Assembly (NCBI GenBank): GCA_034509425.1
Contig: JAVTVJ010000369.1
Span: 1,891,501-1,955,500 of the forward strand
Length of the DNA: 64,000 nucleotides
Source: Eopsaltria australis
Lineage: Eukaryota; Chordata; Aves; Passeriformes; Petroicidae
Reading direction: 5' to 3'
The notes under the pieces were generated by a model. That model did no database searches. It saw only the letters and a list, made by a program, of their open reading frames with translations, and had not been told where the DNA came from. Position numbers and translations under genes: made by a program. Positions within the stretch are counted from its first letter, which is position 1. Each line of letters opens with the position of its first letter. This document shows, piece by piece, positions 22,688 to 33,727 of this stretch.

Positions 22688-25600
22688 GGCTACAAACAGA
22701 GGCAAGCAGAGCCAGCCTGGCCTGGTTTGCCACCTTTCTTTACAGCTGCATTCTGATGAAGGCTCCCTTAATCATATGGGCTGGGTAAAACAATTTATTC
22801 TAGAATTTTCATTGAGTTCCCTGCAGGTTTCTGAAACTTCGATAGAGCCTTGGGTGAAGCTGCTGAGCTCCTGGAGTTGTGAGGCACCAGCACAGGTTGC
22901 CCATGAATATGAGGGATGAACATTCCAGGAGGGTTTCAGAACACAGTCGGACAAATCTCTCAGTGACCTGATCCAACCTTGAAGTTGCCTGCTTTGAATC
23001 TGTCTGTGATTCCAAATTCTGAGTGCTACCACAAGACTGGAAAAGAGATGTTTTATTAAAAGCCGAAATGTTTATTCAGTCTCTTAAATCTGCACACTCA
23101 AGAAGGAAGAAATGATTTCTTTTTATTTATAATAAAATTCTGAGGTTTCAGGACTAATCTGATGGAGACTTTGATGTCTTCTCTGCCTTACTCTTTTTTT
23201 TTGTTTTGGGTTTTTGGGTGGGTTTTTTTTAGTGATAAGGGCTTGGCTTTGAAAACTAAAAATCAAGAAACTATTAGTTAAAAAAGCAAGGGAAGTCCAC
23301 TCCTGGTGACCTTTCCTTCTGATTCTCTGAGGGATGTGTTGAAATTCCAAGCTGCTCTGGAAGCTGACTGCAAGGAGACACTACAGGAGCTCCGTTCTGG
23401 AAATGCTCCCTGTGTGGGAGAGGAGAGAGGGAGGCATTTAAGGATAAGAAAATTGAGGCAGGGAAGAGCAAAGCTGCTCAGCAGTCAGATGGAGTCACTT
23501 TCTATCAGGACTGGATCCCCCACTGGGCTTCACCTGCTCCAGCTCCAGCAGCAGGAAAAGCAGAGTGTCCACCCCAGTTCTGTGCTGGATCAGCTGCCCT
23601 GCCCAGGGGAGGCGGGATGTGGGCCAAAAAGTGCTTTTAGGCAAGACTGTGACCTACTGAAGTGATGGAGTGGTGGCACTTAGCTGTCCCTGCCCTGCTG
23701 TGTCCCTCTCCTGGGCAGGGAGCAGTGCTCTGTCCCCAGACAGAGCCGAGGGCTTGAATCACTGCTGGAGGCTGGGGAAGGCACTTGCAGGGGCAATGCT
23801 GGAAAGAGGAGCTCTGAGGTCTCAGGAAGGGGCAATTTCCCAGTGAAAATGGACGAGGCCACATCTGGGTGTGGAATTTGGGATGGCACCATTAGTGAGT
23901 GATGGTGATCTGATTAAGTGCACAATCAATCCATGAAATGAGCGGGGTTTCCTCTTGTGCACAGCGCGGAAATGCAATAATTAACCAAAGAAAGAAAGTC
24001 TGACAACCAATTAAAGAAATTTAAGACAAGTGTGATGTGTGAAAGAAAAAAACCCAAACCAATAAAAACGGAGAGTCCGTAGCTTAACACAACAGGGATA
24101 TGGAAATGCTGCTCAAGAAAAGATGGGAATGCAATTTCCAGACCTGTGTTTCCAGAGGGTCTCACCTCTCTCCATGAGGAGCTCCTGGGAGCTGTGCTTG
24201 TTCCTGTCCCTGAATGCAGGAACCTGATGGACGAAATCCCATCTTGGCAGCTGGAAGAGAGCACCTTGGAACACGCTGTTAATTCTGGTGAATGACCCAA
24301 AACAGAACATGGAGAATCGAAAATGAACAATATCCTTGTGAGTGACAATGGAAGGAGCACAGGGAAAAGTTGTAGGAAGAGCCTGGACGATCTTTTAGAG
24401 CAACGGCGAGGGGAGAATGCTTGAGAGAGAAGGAGTCACAATGAAATCTGGCATCTGGAACTGAAAAGATCAGCGGTGCACATCTTTTTCTGAAAATGCA
24501 GTGGTTTAGAAGAGGTTTTAATTTTTCTTTTTTTTTATTTGGTGTTAATTTCCTTTATTTCTAAGTACCTCTGGGTTTAAGCTTCTGCTGCTGTTTCTTT
24601 GCTTCAGCCCCAAAGCTGAGTGGAACCCAAAGTCCTGTGGATGCTCTCTAAGAGCTCCCATTCATGCCAATGGATCCACACCAGCTCAAGCTCCTGCCTG
24701 GAAGACCCTTTTACCAATCTTTTGGCTTGTATCTGCACCTGTGGAAGAAAGTTCACTACAAGAAAGCAAAAAGTTGCCAGGGGTCCTGGCACTCCTCTGA
24801 AGGACAGGGGCATGGTTATGGGCTATCCTTGGGAAATATTGCAGTTGTGCAGGGATAAATGGGCAGGAGTTCTCTAACTCCATGTGAGGCATCTTGGCTG
24901 GCTGGACACTGAGCTCTCTGTGTTCTTTGGTGACTCCTGAAATACATTCAGGATGTTTTTAAAGGCCCTCACTCTGCACAGCACTTCTGTCCATCTACCC
25001 TTAAACCAGCAGTGCCACTAACAGTAGTAAATGTATTTATTTTCCTGCTCTATCTCGTTAAACTCCTGCTTTTCTCTGCTACTTCACATCAGAGATGTTA
25101 ACTCGGTGCTAACCTGGTAAAGCTGGAGAGCTGGGCTCAGGGGAGAGCAAGGCAGAGGTTGGTGGGGAGGCATCCAGCAGCTGAAGCAGAAAAGATGTGA
25201 CTTTATAAATCCTTCATCCTTTACATCTTCCCAGAAACATTTCTCAGCAGCTTCCTTATGGAAAATTAAGCTCTACTCTGGCAAGAAAAAGCCCTCACGT
25301 AACTTCTGTGCTTCAAAACAGACTCACGCTGTCATTTATTTGGAACAGCAGGGCTTGCCTTGGCTTCTTTCTTTGGTTTGCCTGGTCTCAGAGCAAAATT
25401 AAAGTCAGGAGAGCAACTCTCAGCCTATCTGAGGGTGTAGCCTGAAGGGCATAAGGATGGAGAAACATCAGGAAATTAGTCTGGGACCATCACACGTCAT
25501 TAGGAGGAGCAGAGCACTCTGAGGGCCCCTCTCCCCAAGCAGGGCTGTCCTGGGGTCTGTGCCAGAGCCCTGCACCCCTCCCCTGTCCCTGTGCTGCTGT

Positions 25601-25753
25601 GGGAGCTGCCCATCCCTGTGTCTGGAGCACTCCCAGGAGGCTGGAGCTGGGCTCTGCTGGTGTTCCCCTGCTGGAGCTGCTGCTGGCACCTGCAGTGTGT
25701 GTGTGCCTGCCTGGGTGTGCTGCCCCTGCCCCTCTGCCCTCCCCCAGGTACTC
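22688..25753. other. Spacer between the two inverted copies
   Basis: About 3.07 kb of mostly unassigned sequence. A degenerate CR1-like stretch may occupy about 22,880-23,012 ('cctgatccaaccttgaagtt' then 'gcctgctttgaat'), too diverged to be sure. 23,110-23,290 and 24,030-24,120 are AT-rich with A/T runs. A GC-rich patch at 25,500-25,750 has overlapping ORFs of up to 98 codons on both strands. No exon is recognised. Confidence 0.5.
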
Positions 25754-26139
25754 TGTCAGGAAGAACTCCAAAGGCATAAATATCTGCTTGCCTCACCTGT
25801 TAAAGTGCTTTAACAGTTGGTTCTCCTTCGCCATTTCATTTTCTTCTCAGCCCATCTCACCACGGCCAGTTTAAGTGAGATCTCCATGAGAGCCTTCTGC
25901 AATCTCAAATGCATCCTCGCTTTGGGAGAAGCACAGGGAATGTGAGGAGGGCCCAGCTTCATTCTGAGGGGTCCCTGCCTGTCCACCCATCCCCACAGGG
26001 CTCTGCAGAGGCTCTGCTGCCCAAAGGGATCTGCTGGAAGGCTCTGCTGCCCTGGGAGACCTCTGGAAAACCCACCCTGGACACCACCAGGCTGCATCTG
26101 TTCCCTGGTGCAGCTCCACACTCCAGAGCCTGTTTAGAT
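25754..26139 (-). repeat. Inverted duplication, copy 2 (386 bp)
   Basis: Starts tgtcaggaagaactcc and ends gagcctgtttagat; it is the gapless reverse complement of 22,302-22,687. Flanks differ sharply from copy 1 at both ends, so the boundaries are well defined. No terminal inverted repeat or target duplication was found, which argues against a DNA transposon. A 103-codon minus-strand ORF (25,810-26,121) lies largely within it and is uninterrupted here. Copy direction is unknown. Confidence 0.92.
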
Positions 26140-26400
26140 TGTGTCCATTTGGCACCAGGGATGAAAGGCCAGAGCTGGCACAAGGATTTATTACACCTGC
26201 ACCAAAAGCTTCCATGAGATTTCCCAGAAAAACCAAATTCCCCTGGGCAGAGACCCTCAGCTGGGAGTTTTGAGCATGGGTCACTGGTATAAAACTTGGG
26301 GTTCAGTGGACACCAGAGTCACCATTTAATGAGTCAGTGGTTCTGGAGAAGCACTTTGAAGCCACACAGGTAACAGCCTTGTCCTGGAGGGCTATCCAGG

Positions 26401-26512
26401 AGCACAGAATCATGGAATCATGGAATCCAGGATGGTCTAGGCTGGAAGGGCCCTTCCAAATCCTCATGTTCCAGCCCTGGACAGCACCACTGATGACAGG
26501 CACTCCTTAAAA
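26401..26512 (-). mobile_element. CR1 LINE 3' end (short)
   Basis: Antisense tail with three octamer-like repeats (cacagaat, catggaat, catggaat), followed by 'ggatggtctaggctggaagg' and 'tgttccagccctgg'. The rest fades, so the 5' limit is approximate. Confidence 0.8.
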
Positions 26513-26945
26513 CATCCACCATCCCAGAGCAGGAGCGTCCTGTGAATGAAATGGGGCAGAAAGAAACATGAACTGAGATTCCCTTGTTCAGGGCATTTCC
26601 AGGAGAATGTCAGGGAACAGGTCCCTCTCAGGCCCCAATAAAGCCCCAGAGAGTCACAAAAAGAAGATCCTAAGAGGAAAAGACACAAAGAGAACACAAA
26701 TGAAAGGTGTGGGCAGGCTTGGCCTTTGACAGAGCCTGAGGACAGGTAGAGCTGTGCATGGGTGGAGGAAAGCATCCATGAGGAAAATCACAGCCTCAGC
26801 AGAGCCCTGAGCAATTCCTGTGAGCCTCCTGCTTGGCCTCAGTCACCATAGAAAGGAACAGGCAGCCCTGGCATCTTCCAGGATCATTTCCTAGCCCACA
26901 CTGTGGGAAATGAGAGGAATCCTTGCTGGAGTGATTTCAATTTCA
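26513..26945. other. Unassigned non-coding stretch
   Basis: No recognised repeat. A 103-codon minus-strand ORF covers 26,464-26,775 but begins inside the CR1 fragment and has no motif. Confidence 0.5.
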
Positions 26946-27120
26946 AGGCAGGGACACCTTCCACTGTCCCAGGCTGCTCCAAGCCCTGTCCAACCTGGCC
27001 TTGGACACTCTCAGGGATCCAGGGGCAGCCACTGCTTCTCTGGGCACCCTGTGCCAGGGTCTGCCCATCCTCACAGGGGAGAATTTCTTCTGAATATTCA
27101 GTATAAAACTCTGCTGTTCT
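26946..27120 (-). mobile_element. CR1 LINE fragment without tail
   Basis: Antisense CR1 central 3' region: 'agggacaccttccactgtcc', 'caggctgctccaagccctgt', 'ggatccaggggcagccactg' and 'tcacaggggagaatttcttc'. The 3' terminal 50 bases and octamer tail are missing, so this copy was cut after insertion or is a secondary fragment. It is closely similar to 15,430-15,600. Confidence 0.92.
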
Positions 27121-28892
27121 ACACCCCTGTACCAGCTAATTCAAAGGAGAGCAAAAGAATATTCCTGGGATGTACTTTGTGTAACACTTTCCAAGTGAGC
27201 TGACCAGGAAAGGGAAGCAATTTAGGACATGAATTATTGTTAACAGTATCTCTAGGCTTGGGTGATTATTTCAGAAGGAAGAAAAAAGGGAATAAAAAGT
27301 GTTATTCTTGTAATTCAGAGTCTGGGTGAAATGGCAGTGATCCTCTGCCTTCGCCTGCCTGGCTCTTCCCTGCTCCAGCCTCCCTGTGTGGGAAGGGGAG
27401 CTGGCTGCAATCTGTGCTGTGTCTTCACTCCCTTCACAAGCTCTCATCCCCTCATGATGGAACCTCACACTTAACTCAGGGTCCCATCCCCTGGGGCTGC
27501 TGGAGCACAAGTGTGCCCACAAAATACCTGGAAAGGTCCTCCAGCATCCAGGTGGTGAGGTAGGAGTAGGCAGAGCAGGAATTGTTTTCTTTCCTGTTCC
27601 CTTTCAGTTGTTCTAGTCACTTGTTTTTCTTTCCTCCAGTGGATAATGGGAGAAGAGAATGGATTGTTGTTAGTTAAAGATTGATTTCAGTGGGAAGTCA
27701 TTCAGCAGGACCAAGGAGATGGGGCTGAGATCCCACATGGTATCTTTAGATGGAGAGAGATGTATTTCCCACATACGGAATATTTTCCACATACATCCCT
27801 ACCCAGAAAGCATATTTGTATGGAGAATATGCATTGCAGAGCATCTACTTATGCATCAGTGTGAGGGTGTTGTTATCACTGCAGGAGGAATCCAGGGATC
27901 CTGAAATGTCCTGACCCTGCTGCACCAGGGACCTGAACACATTTTCTGGGCTTTTTTTTTCCTCTGGTGTTCCCAGTTTGGCCTTGCCCTTTGGATGTTA
28001 ATGGGAAAACTTGTTCTGCTGTTGAAAAAAATGGTGTTGTCACTCAAATGACCCTGTGAATGAAGAAATAAAATCCCAACCTGATTAAATTTGTCCTGTA
28101 AGCCACAGTGGTGGGAGAGGAGGGGGAACAGAGGAGTAGGGGAGGAAAGCTCCACTGGTTTGGGGCTTGAAGGCAACTAAAGGATTTGCAAAGCTGTGGA
28201 TGCGTGCTGAGATCTCTGTGAGCCTCCAGCCTGGCTCTCCTTTGGGAAAAACCTGGATCTGCATCCCTGGGCCTCCTCCTGGTGCATTTCCAGACAGGCC
28301 ACAACTGCTCCAGTGTGTTCACCTGGGCTGAAAAACGTCTGAAATGCCTGACTGATGAGGCTTCATAAAACCTGCGATCTTTGCAGTGAGTCATGAATCA
28401 CTCCTCTTCGTCTGTCCCTACAAGGCACACGAGTTCTTTAGAAACCAGCACAAATTGAGCAATAACAGCTAATAAAAAATGTATTCCTGAAGAAAAATAG
28501 TTTCTAAAAATGTATTCACAGGACACATTTGCTGAATCCAAATGAGAGGTAAATACAAACCCTGCTGTCTGCATTCTGTCCTCAGATAAAATGAGGAGAA
28601 AGGAGTTTTCTCTTTTGGCTACTTTTTTTTCCCAGTTTTATTCGCAAATGCAGGCAAACAAGCACACAGAGCTGTGCTCCTGCTCCTTTCATCCTCGTGT
28701 GCTTCAAGGAAGGGCTCTTAGACATTTTCATTTCAGCAGATCAAATAGCAGAGATTTTCCCTTTATCTTTTGCTTTCCTTCTCCTTCCTCCTGTTCCCCG
28801 TTCCAAACCCAGCCTGGTCTGGAGCAGGGGGGAGCTGGAAGTGCTTTTTGGCTGGCCCAGAGCCTGCGCAGGAGTGGAGGGTCAGCCAGAGG
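27121..28892. other. Unassigned non-coding stretch
   Basis: No recognised repeat. AT-richer at 27,120-27,310 and 28,400-28,560. ORFs up to 140 codons at 28,591-29,059 in two plus-strand frames run into the following LTR-like repeat and are not convincing. Confidence 0.5.
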
Positions 28893-29317
28893 AGGAATTA
28901 GGCAGAAACTCAGACTTCAGTCAAGACGACAGCAGGCAAAGACTTTGTGCAGAGAGCTTTACTGTGACCTTCACCTTGCAGTGTTCTTGTGTAAAGACAA
29001 CTATCACCAGTGAAAAGCCCTTAAATACCATCCCACAGACAGGATATGGCATCCCATAAACAGGAAAGATGTTCACCACAGTGTTCCCCAATCCCCTGGG
29101 CTATTGCAGAGTTTTTCCCTATTATGGTAACAGGTAAACAATGCCCTCTAAGGTCACAAACTCTAATCCTCACTCTCAATAGGTGCAGAAAGCCACAAAC
29201 CCACAATTGTCTGTCCCAGCCCATCCCTGGTGACCTGGATGTGCTTCCATGGTCACCTCTGGGCCTCAGAAGAGACTCACTCTGGGCCTCAAGGCCTGCT
29301 CCTCTATCACACACACA
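28893..29317 (-). mobile_element. LTR-like repeat, copy 1
   Basis: About 425 bp that recurs in the same orientation at 45,822-46,247 with about 93% identity by eye. Read on the minus strand it has LTR order: a GC-mixed U3-like part, a TATA-like TATTTAA (29,021-29,027 reversed), and about 60 bases later AGTAAA (28,958-28,963 reversed) as a poly-A-like signal, then a short U5-like end. The ends are not clean TG...CA and no target duplication was found, so 'LTR' is an inference. No gag, pol or env sequence is seen near either copy. Confidence 0.7.
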
Positions 29318-29537
29318 GTGTAACCCAACAAGCCAGCACAGCTGGTGCCAAAGGCTGGACTTGTGCAGAATCTGTGTCTGGATGTTCTTTAACAATTGCT
29401 GAATGAGATCTCCTGCAGGCCTGGATCAGCTCCGTGTGTCCGGCAGGGCCCAGGCAGGGCCCGTCCCTGTGCTGGCACTGCTGAGCCATCTCCAGGCCTG
29501 GGGATGCTTTTGGGCCCCTCAGGAACAGAATAAAGGC

Positions 29538-29749
29538 ATGGAAGGGCTGGAGGGTGTCCAGGTCAGGATTTGGAGCACCAGGAGGGGCTGAGGGAGCTGG
29601 GAAAGGGGCTCAGGCTGGAGCAAAGGAGGCTCAGGGGGGACCTTGTGGCTCTGCACAGTCCCTGACAGGAGGGGGCTCAGGGGGGGTCAGGCTCTGCTCC
29701 CAGGATGGGAGGAAACCTCCTCAAACTTCACCAGGGAAAAACCTGCAAC
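29538..29749 (+). mobile_element. CR1 LINE, 5' part of an interrupted copy
   Basis: Sense CR1 body: 'aggaggggctgagggagctg', 'ctcaggctggagcaaaggag', 'ggctctgcacagtccctgac', ending near 'aaacttcaccaggg'. It lines up with the continuation at 29,996, so one CR1 of about 420 bp was split by the 246-bp segment at 29,750-29,995. Confidence 0.88.
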
Positions 29750-29995
29750 GGGAATTAGCCAGCTCCACAGGATTAAATACATGGTGATAAATGAGAAACA
29801 GTGATCCCTGGCGAGTTCCCTCACCAGCTCTCCCAGTGTTTTCCTGCTCTTGTTAAACCCCATGGCTGTGCCCACTCAACTGGGCTCTGCTGGAGCCTGG
29901 TGGGGCTTCCACCAGCTCTGATGCTCCAAGCATTCCAAGAGGAAAATGAGCACAGAGTGACAGAATAGCCCAAGCTGGGAGGGACCCTGAGGGAT
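29750..29995 (+). repeat. 246-bp segment inserted in CR1 (inverted copy A)
   Basis: Gapless reverse complement of 31,577-31,822 with about nine mismatches (about 96% identity by eye). It begins gggaattagccagctccac and ends ctgggagggaccctgaggg. Its last 45 bases are an antisense CR1 tail (cagagtgacagaatagccc); the other 200 are the flank that follows that tail in copy B. So this copy carries a CR1/flank junction, as expected if it was copied from B rather than being an independent element. Confidence 0.9.
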
Positions 29996-30205
29996 TTAGA
30001 TTGGATATTAGAGAATTTTTTTTCCACTGAAAGGTTGGTCAGGCACTGGCACAGCTGCCCAGAGCAGTGATGAAGTCACTGTCCTTGGAACTGTGCCAAA
30101 AACGTGGATGTGGCACTTGGGGACAAGGTTTAGTGCTGGTCCTGGCAGTACTGGGTTTGGGTTGGACTCTCAGAAGGCTTTTCCCACCTCGGTGATTCTG
30201 GGACT
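29996..30205 (+). mobile_element. CR1 LINE, 3' part of the interrupted copy
   Basis: Continuation of the 29,538 element: 'ttagattggatattagagaa', 'aggcactggcacagctgccc', 'gtggatgtggcacttgggga', 'tgggttggactctcagaagg', ending with the degenerate tail ggtgattctgggactctc. Subfamily words differ from the 'ttaaggtcccttccaaccc' type. Confidence 0.9.
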
Positions 30206-31230
30206 CTCTGGTGGTGCATCACTTTAATCACTCTCATCACTTTAATCACATTTGGTTGCTCTCAGCTCACCAGCTCAAGGACCTGCGGCAAAAAGCTGCG
30301 AGGAGCTCTTTTACAGGAAAAGAAAATTTCAGGCCAGTCCATTTTTCTTAATTGTATGTTGAAATTCCTCTGCAGGAAGCTTTAGTTCCCCAAAACCTGC
30401 ACCAAATACCAGTGGAGGCTTTCTAGGGAAATATCTATAGATAGAAACGGAAGGAGATGTGGGCCCCCATCCTAAACCAGTTCTACGTGAGGATGCTCTT
30501 TAATTCAGTGCAGGTAATTAGTGTAATTGAGCAGAAAAGTGCCCTAACTGCTCTGCACAAATCCCCACGTGGGTGTGGAACTTGTTCTTGAAGTTATTAG
30601 GTGAGTTCACATCACTTCCTGCACTTTTCCAGGCAAGAAAGACCCTGGAGATTATAGGAAGTGAGGATAGCAAGGGGCACAGATTTAAAGGGACAATCAA
30701 GAAATACATGAGTTGTTGATTAAAGACAAAACTCTCTTTAGGAAATGCTTTTCAGCAGCTTTGCTGATGGACATACTGAAATAAAGCAATTAAATCAAAG
30801 GGACTGGAAATAAGCAAAGATGATCCTGATGGCTGAACTTCTGTAATAAACACTTGCCACTGAGATGTGCCTTTTGTTTGCAGCAGTCAGATCTGCACGG
30901 TGTGTTAGCACATGAGTGCATGAAAATTTGTATTTCCAAGCATTTTATTCCTCTTGTAGTCATTTAAATAATGCCAAATTGAGCATGAAGCTGTCTGGAT
31001 TCAATTGCTGTCATCAGAAGAGAAGAGCGAGTGGGCTGGGGAAGGTTGTCCTCCCTCCCAGCAGTTGCCCAGCGAGGAAAACTGCTCAAAGTGAGGGCAA
31101 GGAGATGCTGCTAAAATCACCTTCAGTCAATACCCACTGAGGACTGACTGCACATTGTTTAACCTGGGGGAGCCAGGCAGGAGGGGTTGGCTGGGAATGG
31201 GAGCTCTGATTGGAGCCAGCCTGGAGCCTC
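30206..31230. other. Unassigned non-coding stretch
   Basis: Moderately AT-rich and CpG-poor. No repeat or exon is recognised. The part at 30,480-30,980 has few long ORFs and could be tested for conservation. Confidence 0.5.
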
Positions 31231-31333
31231 CAGGCCACGTTGGATGGGGCAGTGAAAGGTGTCCCTGCCCATGCCATGAATGATATTTGAGATCCCCCTG
31301 CCCACCCAAACCCTCCTGGGATTTTGGGATTCT
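31231..31333 (+). mobile_element. Degenerate CR1 3' end
   Basis: The sense order 'ccacgttggatggggcagtg', 'aaggtgtccctgcccatgcc', 'cccacccaaaccctcctggg' and 'attttgggattct' follows the CR1 terminus with several substitutions and an insertion. Confidence 0.75.
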
Positions 31334-31564
31334 ACTGCAGATGGGTGTGAGTGAATTCCTGGTTCTCCTGCACACCCATTCCCTGCCTGCAAACCCCACT
31401 GATCCTGCTGATGTTGTGCCCAGGCAGCAGCAGAGGGACAGGAGGACAAGGCTGTGCTCTGCAGGAAGCACAGGGAGAGCAGAGGGGAGGGAGAACGTGG
31501 AGGTGACCCCAGACTGGCTCTGTTGGCCCAGATGTCAGGCTCAGGGGTTTTGTCCCACCCATGT

Positions 31565-31621
31565 AGGAGCTGGATGATCCCTCAGGGTCCCTCCCAGCTT
31601 GGGCTATTCTGTCACTCTGTG
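31565..31621 (+). mobile_element. CR1 3' tail overlapping inverted copy B
   Basis: The sense terminus 'aggagctggatgatccctca', 'gggtccctcccagcttgggc' and 'tattctgtcactctgtg' starts upstream of the 246-bp inverted unit and continues into it. This is why copy B looks like the original site of that unit. Confidence 0.7.
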
Positions 31622-31822
31622 CTCATTTTCCTCTTGGAATTCTCAGTGCATCAGAGCTGGTGGAAGCCCCACCAGGCTCCAGCAGAGCCCAGCTGAGTGG
31701 GCACAGCCATGGGGTTTAACAAGAGCAGGAAAACACTGGGAGAGCTGGTGAGGGAACTCCCCAGGGATCACCATTTCTCATTTATCACCATGTATTTAAT
31801 GCTGTGGAGCTGGCTAATTCCC
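31577..31822 (-). repeat. 246-bp segment, inverted copy B
   Basis: Partner of 29,750-29,995. It starts atccctcagggtccctccc and ends gctggctaattccc. It contains the last 45 bases of a sense CR1 and about 200 bases of flank (including a short ttaacaagagcaggaaaaca block). The two copies face each other across 1.58 kb. Confidence 0.9.
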
Positions 31823-32296
31823 ATTCCCCCTTCCCAAGGATTCCTGGAATAAATTAAAGGTGGGTGGTTTTCATGTGGGCACGTGGCAGGCAGGACAGCT
31901 GAGGCTGTCTGGGAAAGGGGATATTTCTATTCCCATGGATTTCCCATGGGATAAGGTCGCCTTTGGGAGCAGGCAGCAATATAAAGCAGGTTAAATGCCA
32001 AGGCACTGAAAGTGGTTCATGTCAAGAATGCTGGGGCACTACAGAGCCCAGGGAAGGTTTTATTTAAACCTAGAAGTGACATTCCAGTGAATGGATGGGG
32101 TGACTTGGCCTTTGGGAATGATCTTCTCTCACAGGATTTGGTAGAACAAGGATTTTCAAAGCTAGTGTTTATTTGTACATGATGTGTATGAATTCTGAAC
32201 AAATTGATCTCTTTTCTTGACAAGTTTTCTTCTATGGACCTGTGCAGAAGAAAGTTCAGGGTTTTTTCCCACTTTTTTCCCCCCCTGGGAATCTTG
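31823..32296. other. Unassigned non-coding stretch
   Basis: No recognised repeat and only ORFs under 70 codons. Ends in a pyrimidine run before the AT-rich tract. Confidence 0.5.
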
Positions 32297-32408
32297 AATA
32301 TTAATTTCTATAAATTTAAATTTCTATATAAATTTATACATTATAAATTATAAGTTATAAAATTATTTATATAAATTTGTATTTTATATTAATTTATAAT
32401 TAATTAAT
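32297..32408. repeat. AT-rich low-complexity tract
   Basis: About 112 bases, almost all A or T, with overlapping palindromic words (taaatttaaattt, ataaatttata, aattaattaat). Such tracts unwind easily and can form small cruciforms; no specific function is shown. Confidence 0.85.
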
Positions 32409-33564
32409 CTTAACAATCAGAATTTTATCTTGGATTATTTTTTATTTGTTTGGTTTTTTTTCTGTAACTCACAAATAATGACCTCTTGATTGAAACACTT
32501 GGTTACCTGTGAATTTTCCATCAGAAATGTATTAATGAAGGAATACAGAGAGCAGCCAGCACTGGGAATCAGAAACAATCTTGGCTTGAGTGAGACTCGC
32601 TCCTTGATATTAAATGTGAAATAACAGCATAGTTAATAGCTTTTTGCATTAAAAAAAAAAACCAGGAAAAATGTCTGTTCAGCCTTGAAAATGAGTATGT
32701 TGGAGAGTGTGCTCTGCTCACAGCAGTGAACGATGATGTTTTCCTTTGCCTTGTCTTGCTGCTGCTGCTGCCTGGATATTTCAGCAGCCTTTAAAATATA
32801 GCATTAAAAATACCCCAGAAACGCTGGCAAAATAAATATTAGAGTACTCTGTGACTTCTCAGGGCTAGAATTTATTGGTGTAGTGATAGAAAGGGACATT
32901 TTCCCCACCCTGACTCACACAGAGGTGAAGGCAGGTACAGGTGTATTTTCATTTTTCCATCTATGAGCATTTTTGGGGGAAAGGACAGGATGGCATGGGG
33001 GATTATGGATTTTTGGAACCTGTTGTCACTTCACTCCAGTATTTCTTGCTCAGCTGAAGTTTATCTGCACAGCAGACATTGATTTCTGGAGGTTTAATTA
33101 ATGTTATGTTCACTCTGCTTTATTTATTCCTGTCATTGGCGTTGGGTTGTGCTCCTGACTCGCTGCACTTGTGTTTGAGAGAGTGTAGGAATGTGTTGAA
33201 TCTCCAGGGCTGCAGCTGCAGCCATTGCTCCTCAGCAATGTGTGGCTTCCAGAATATTCCCCAAGAAGTTGGTTTTAGCAGGAAAAACTGAGTTTTGTAA
33301 AGAGTTCATTGCAGAAATTCTGTTTTCAAGTCTCCTCCTCTCTATGGACTTCCACAGAAGAAAAATTACATGTATTTCTGTATGAACTTTCAGCTTGTGC
33401 TGCTTCATTCATTTATCATTCCTTTGTAATCATGGCTTTTCTCCTTTTCCATTTTGCCCACATAATTTAGATCTGTGTCATTCAACACCAGAAAGGAGAT
33501 TTGTGGTGAATCAGATGTATTGAGGAACTTTCCCATCTTTCTTACCAAGACTTAAAAACCACAA
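32409..33564. other. Unassigned AT-rich stretch
   Basis: AT-rich and CpG-poor with few ORFs, a short A run at about 32,650 and a (GCT)4 at 32,759-32,770. No mobile element is recognised. It may include conserved non-coding sequence, but nothing specific marks it. Confidence 0.5.
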
Positions 33565-33727
33565 TTCACAGAATCCCAGACTGGTTTGGGTTGAAAGGGA
33601 CCTTAAAGCTCATCCAGTGCCATGGGCAAGGGACACCTTCCACTGTCCCAGGCTGCTGCAAGCCCTGTCCAGCCTTGCCTTGGGTACTTCCAGGGGTCCA
33701 GGGGCAGCCACAGCTTCTCTGGGCTGT
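33565..33727 (-). mobile_element. CR1 LINE 3' end
   Basis: A textbook antisense terminus: 'ttcacagaatcccagactgg', 'tttgggttgaaagggacctt', 'aaagctcatccagtgccatg', 'gacaccttccactgtcccag', to 'cagcttctctgggctg'. 5'-truncated at about 160 bp. Confidence 0.95.

Noticed and set aside
22880..23012. CR1 fragment on the plus strand
   Set aside because: A few words match a CR1 terminus, but most of the stretch does not; too diverged to list as an element.
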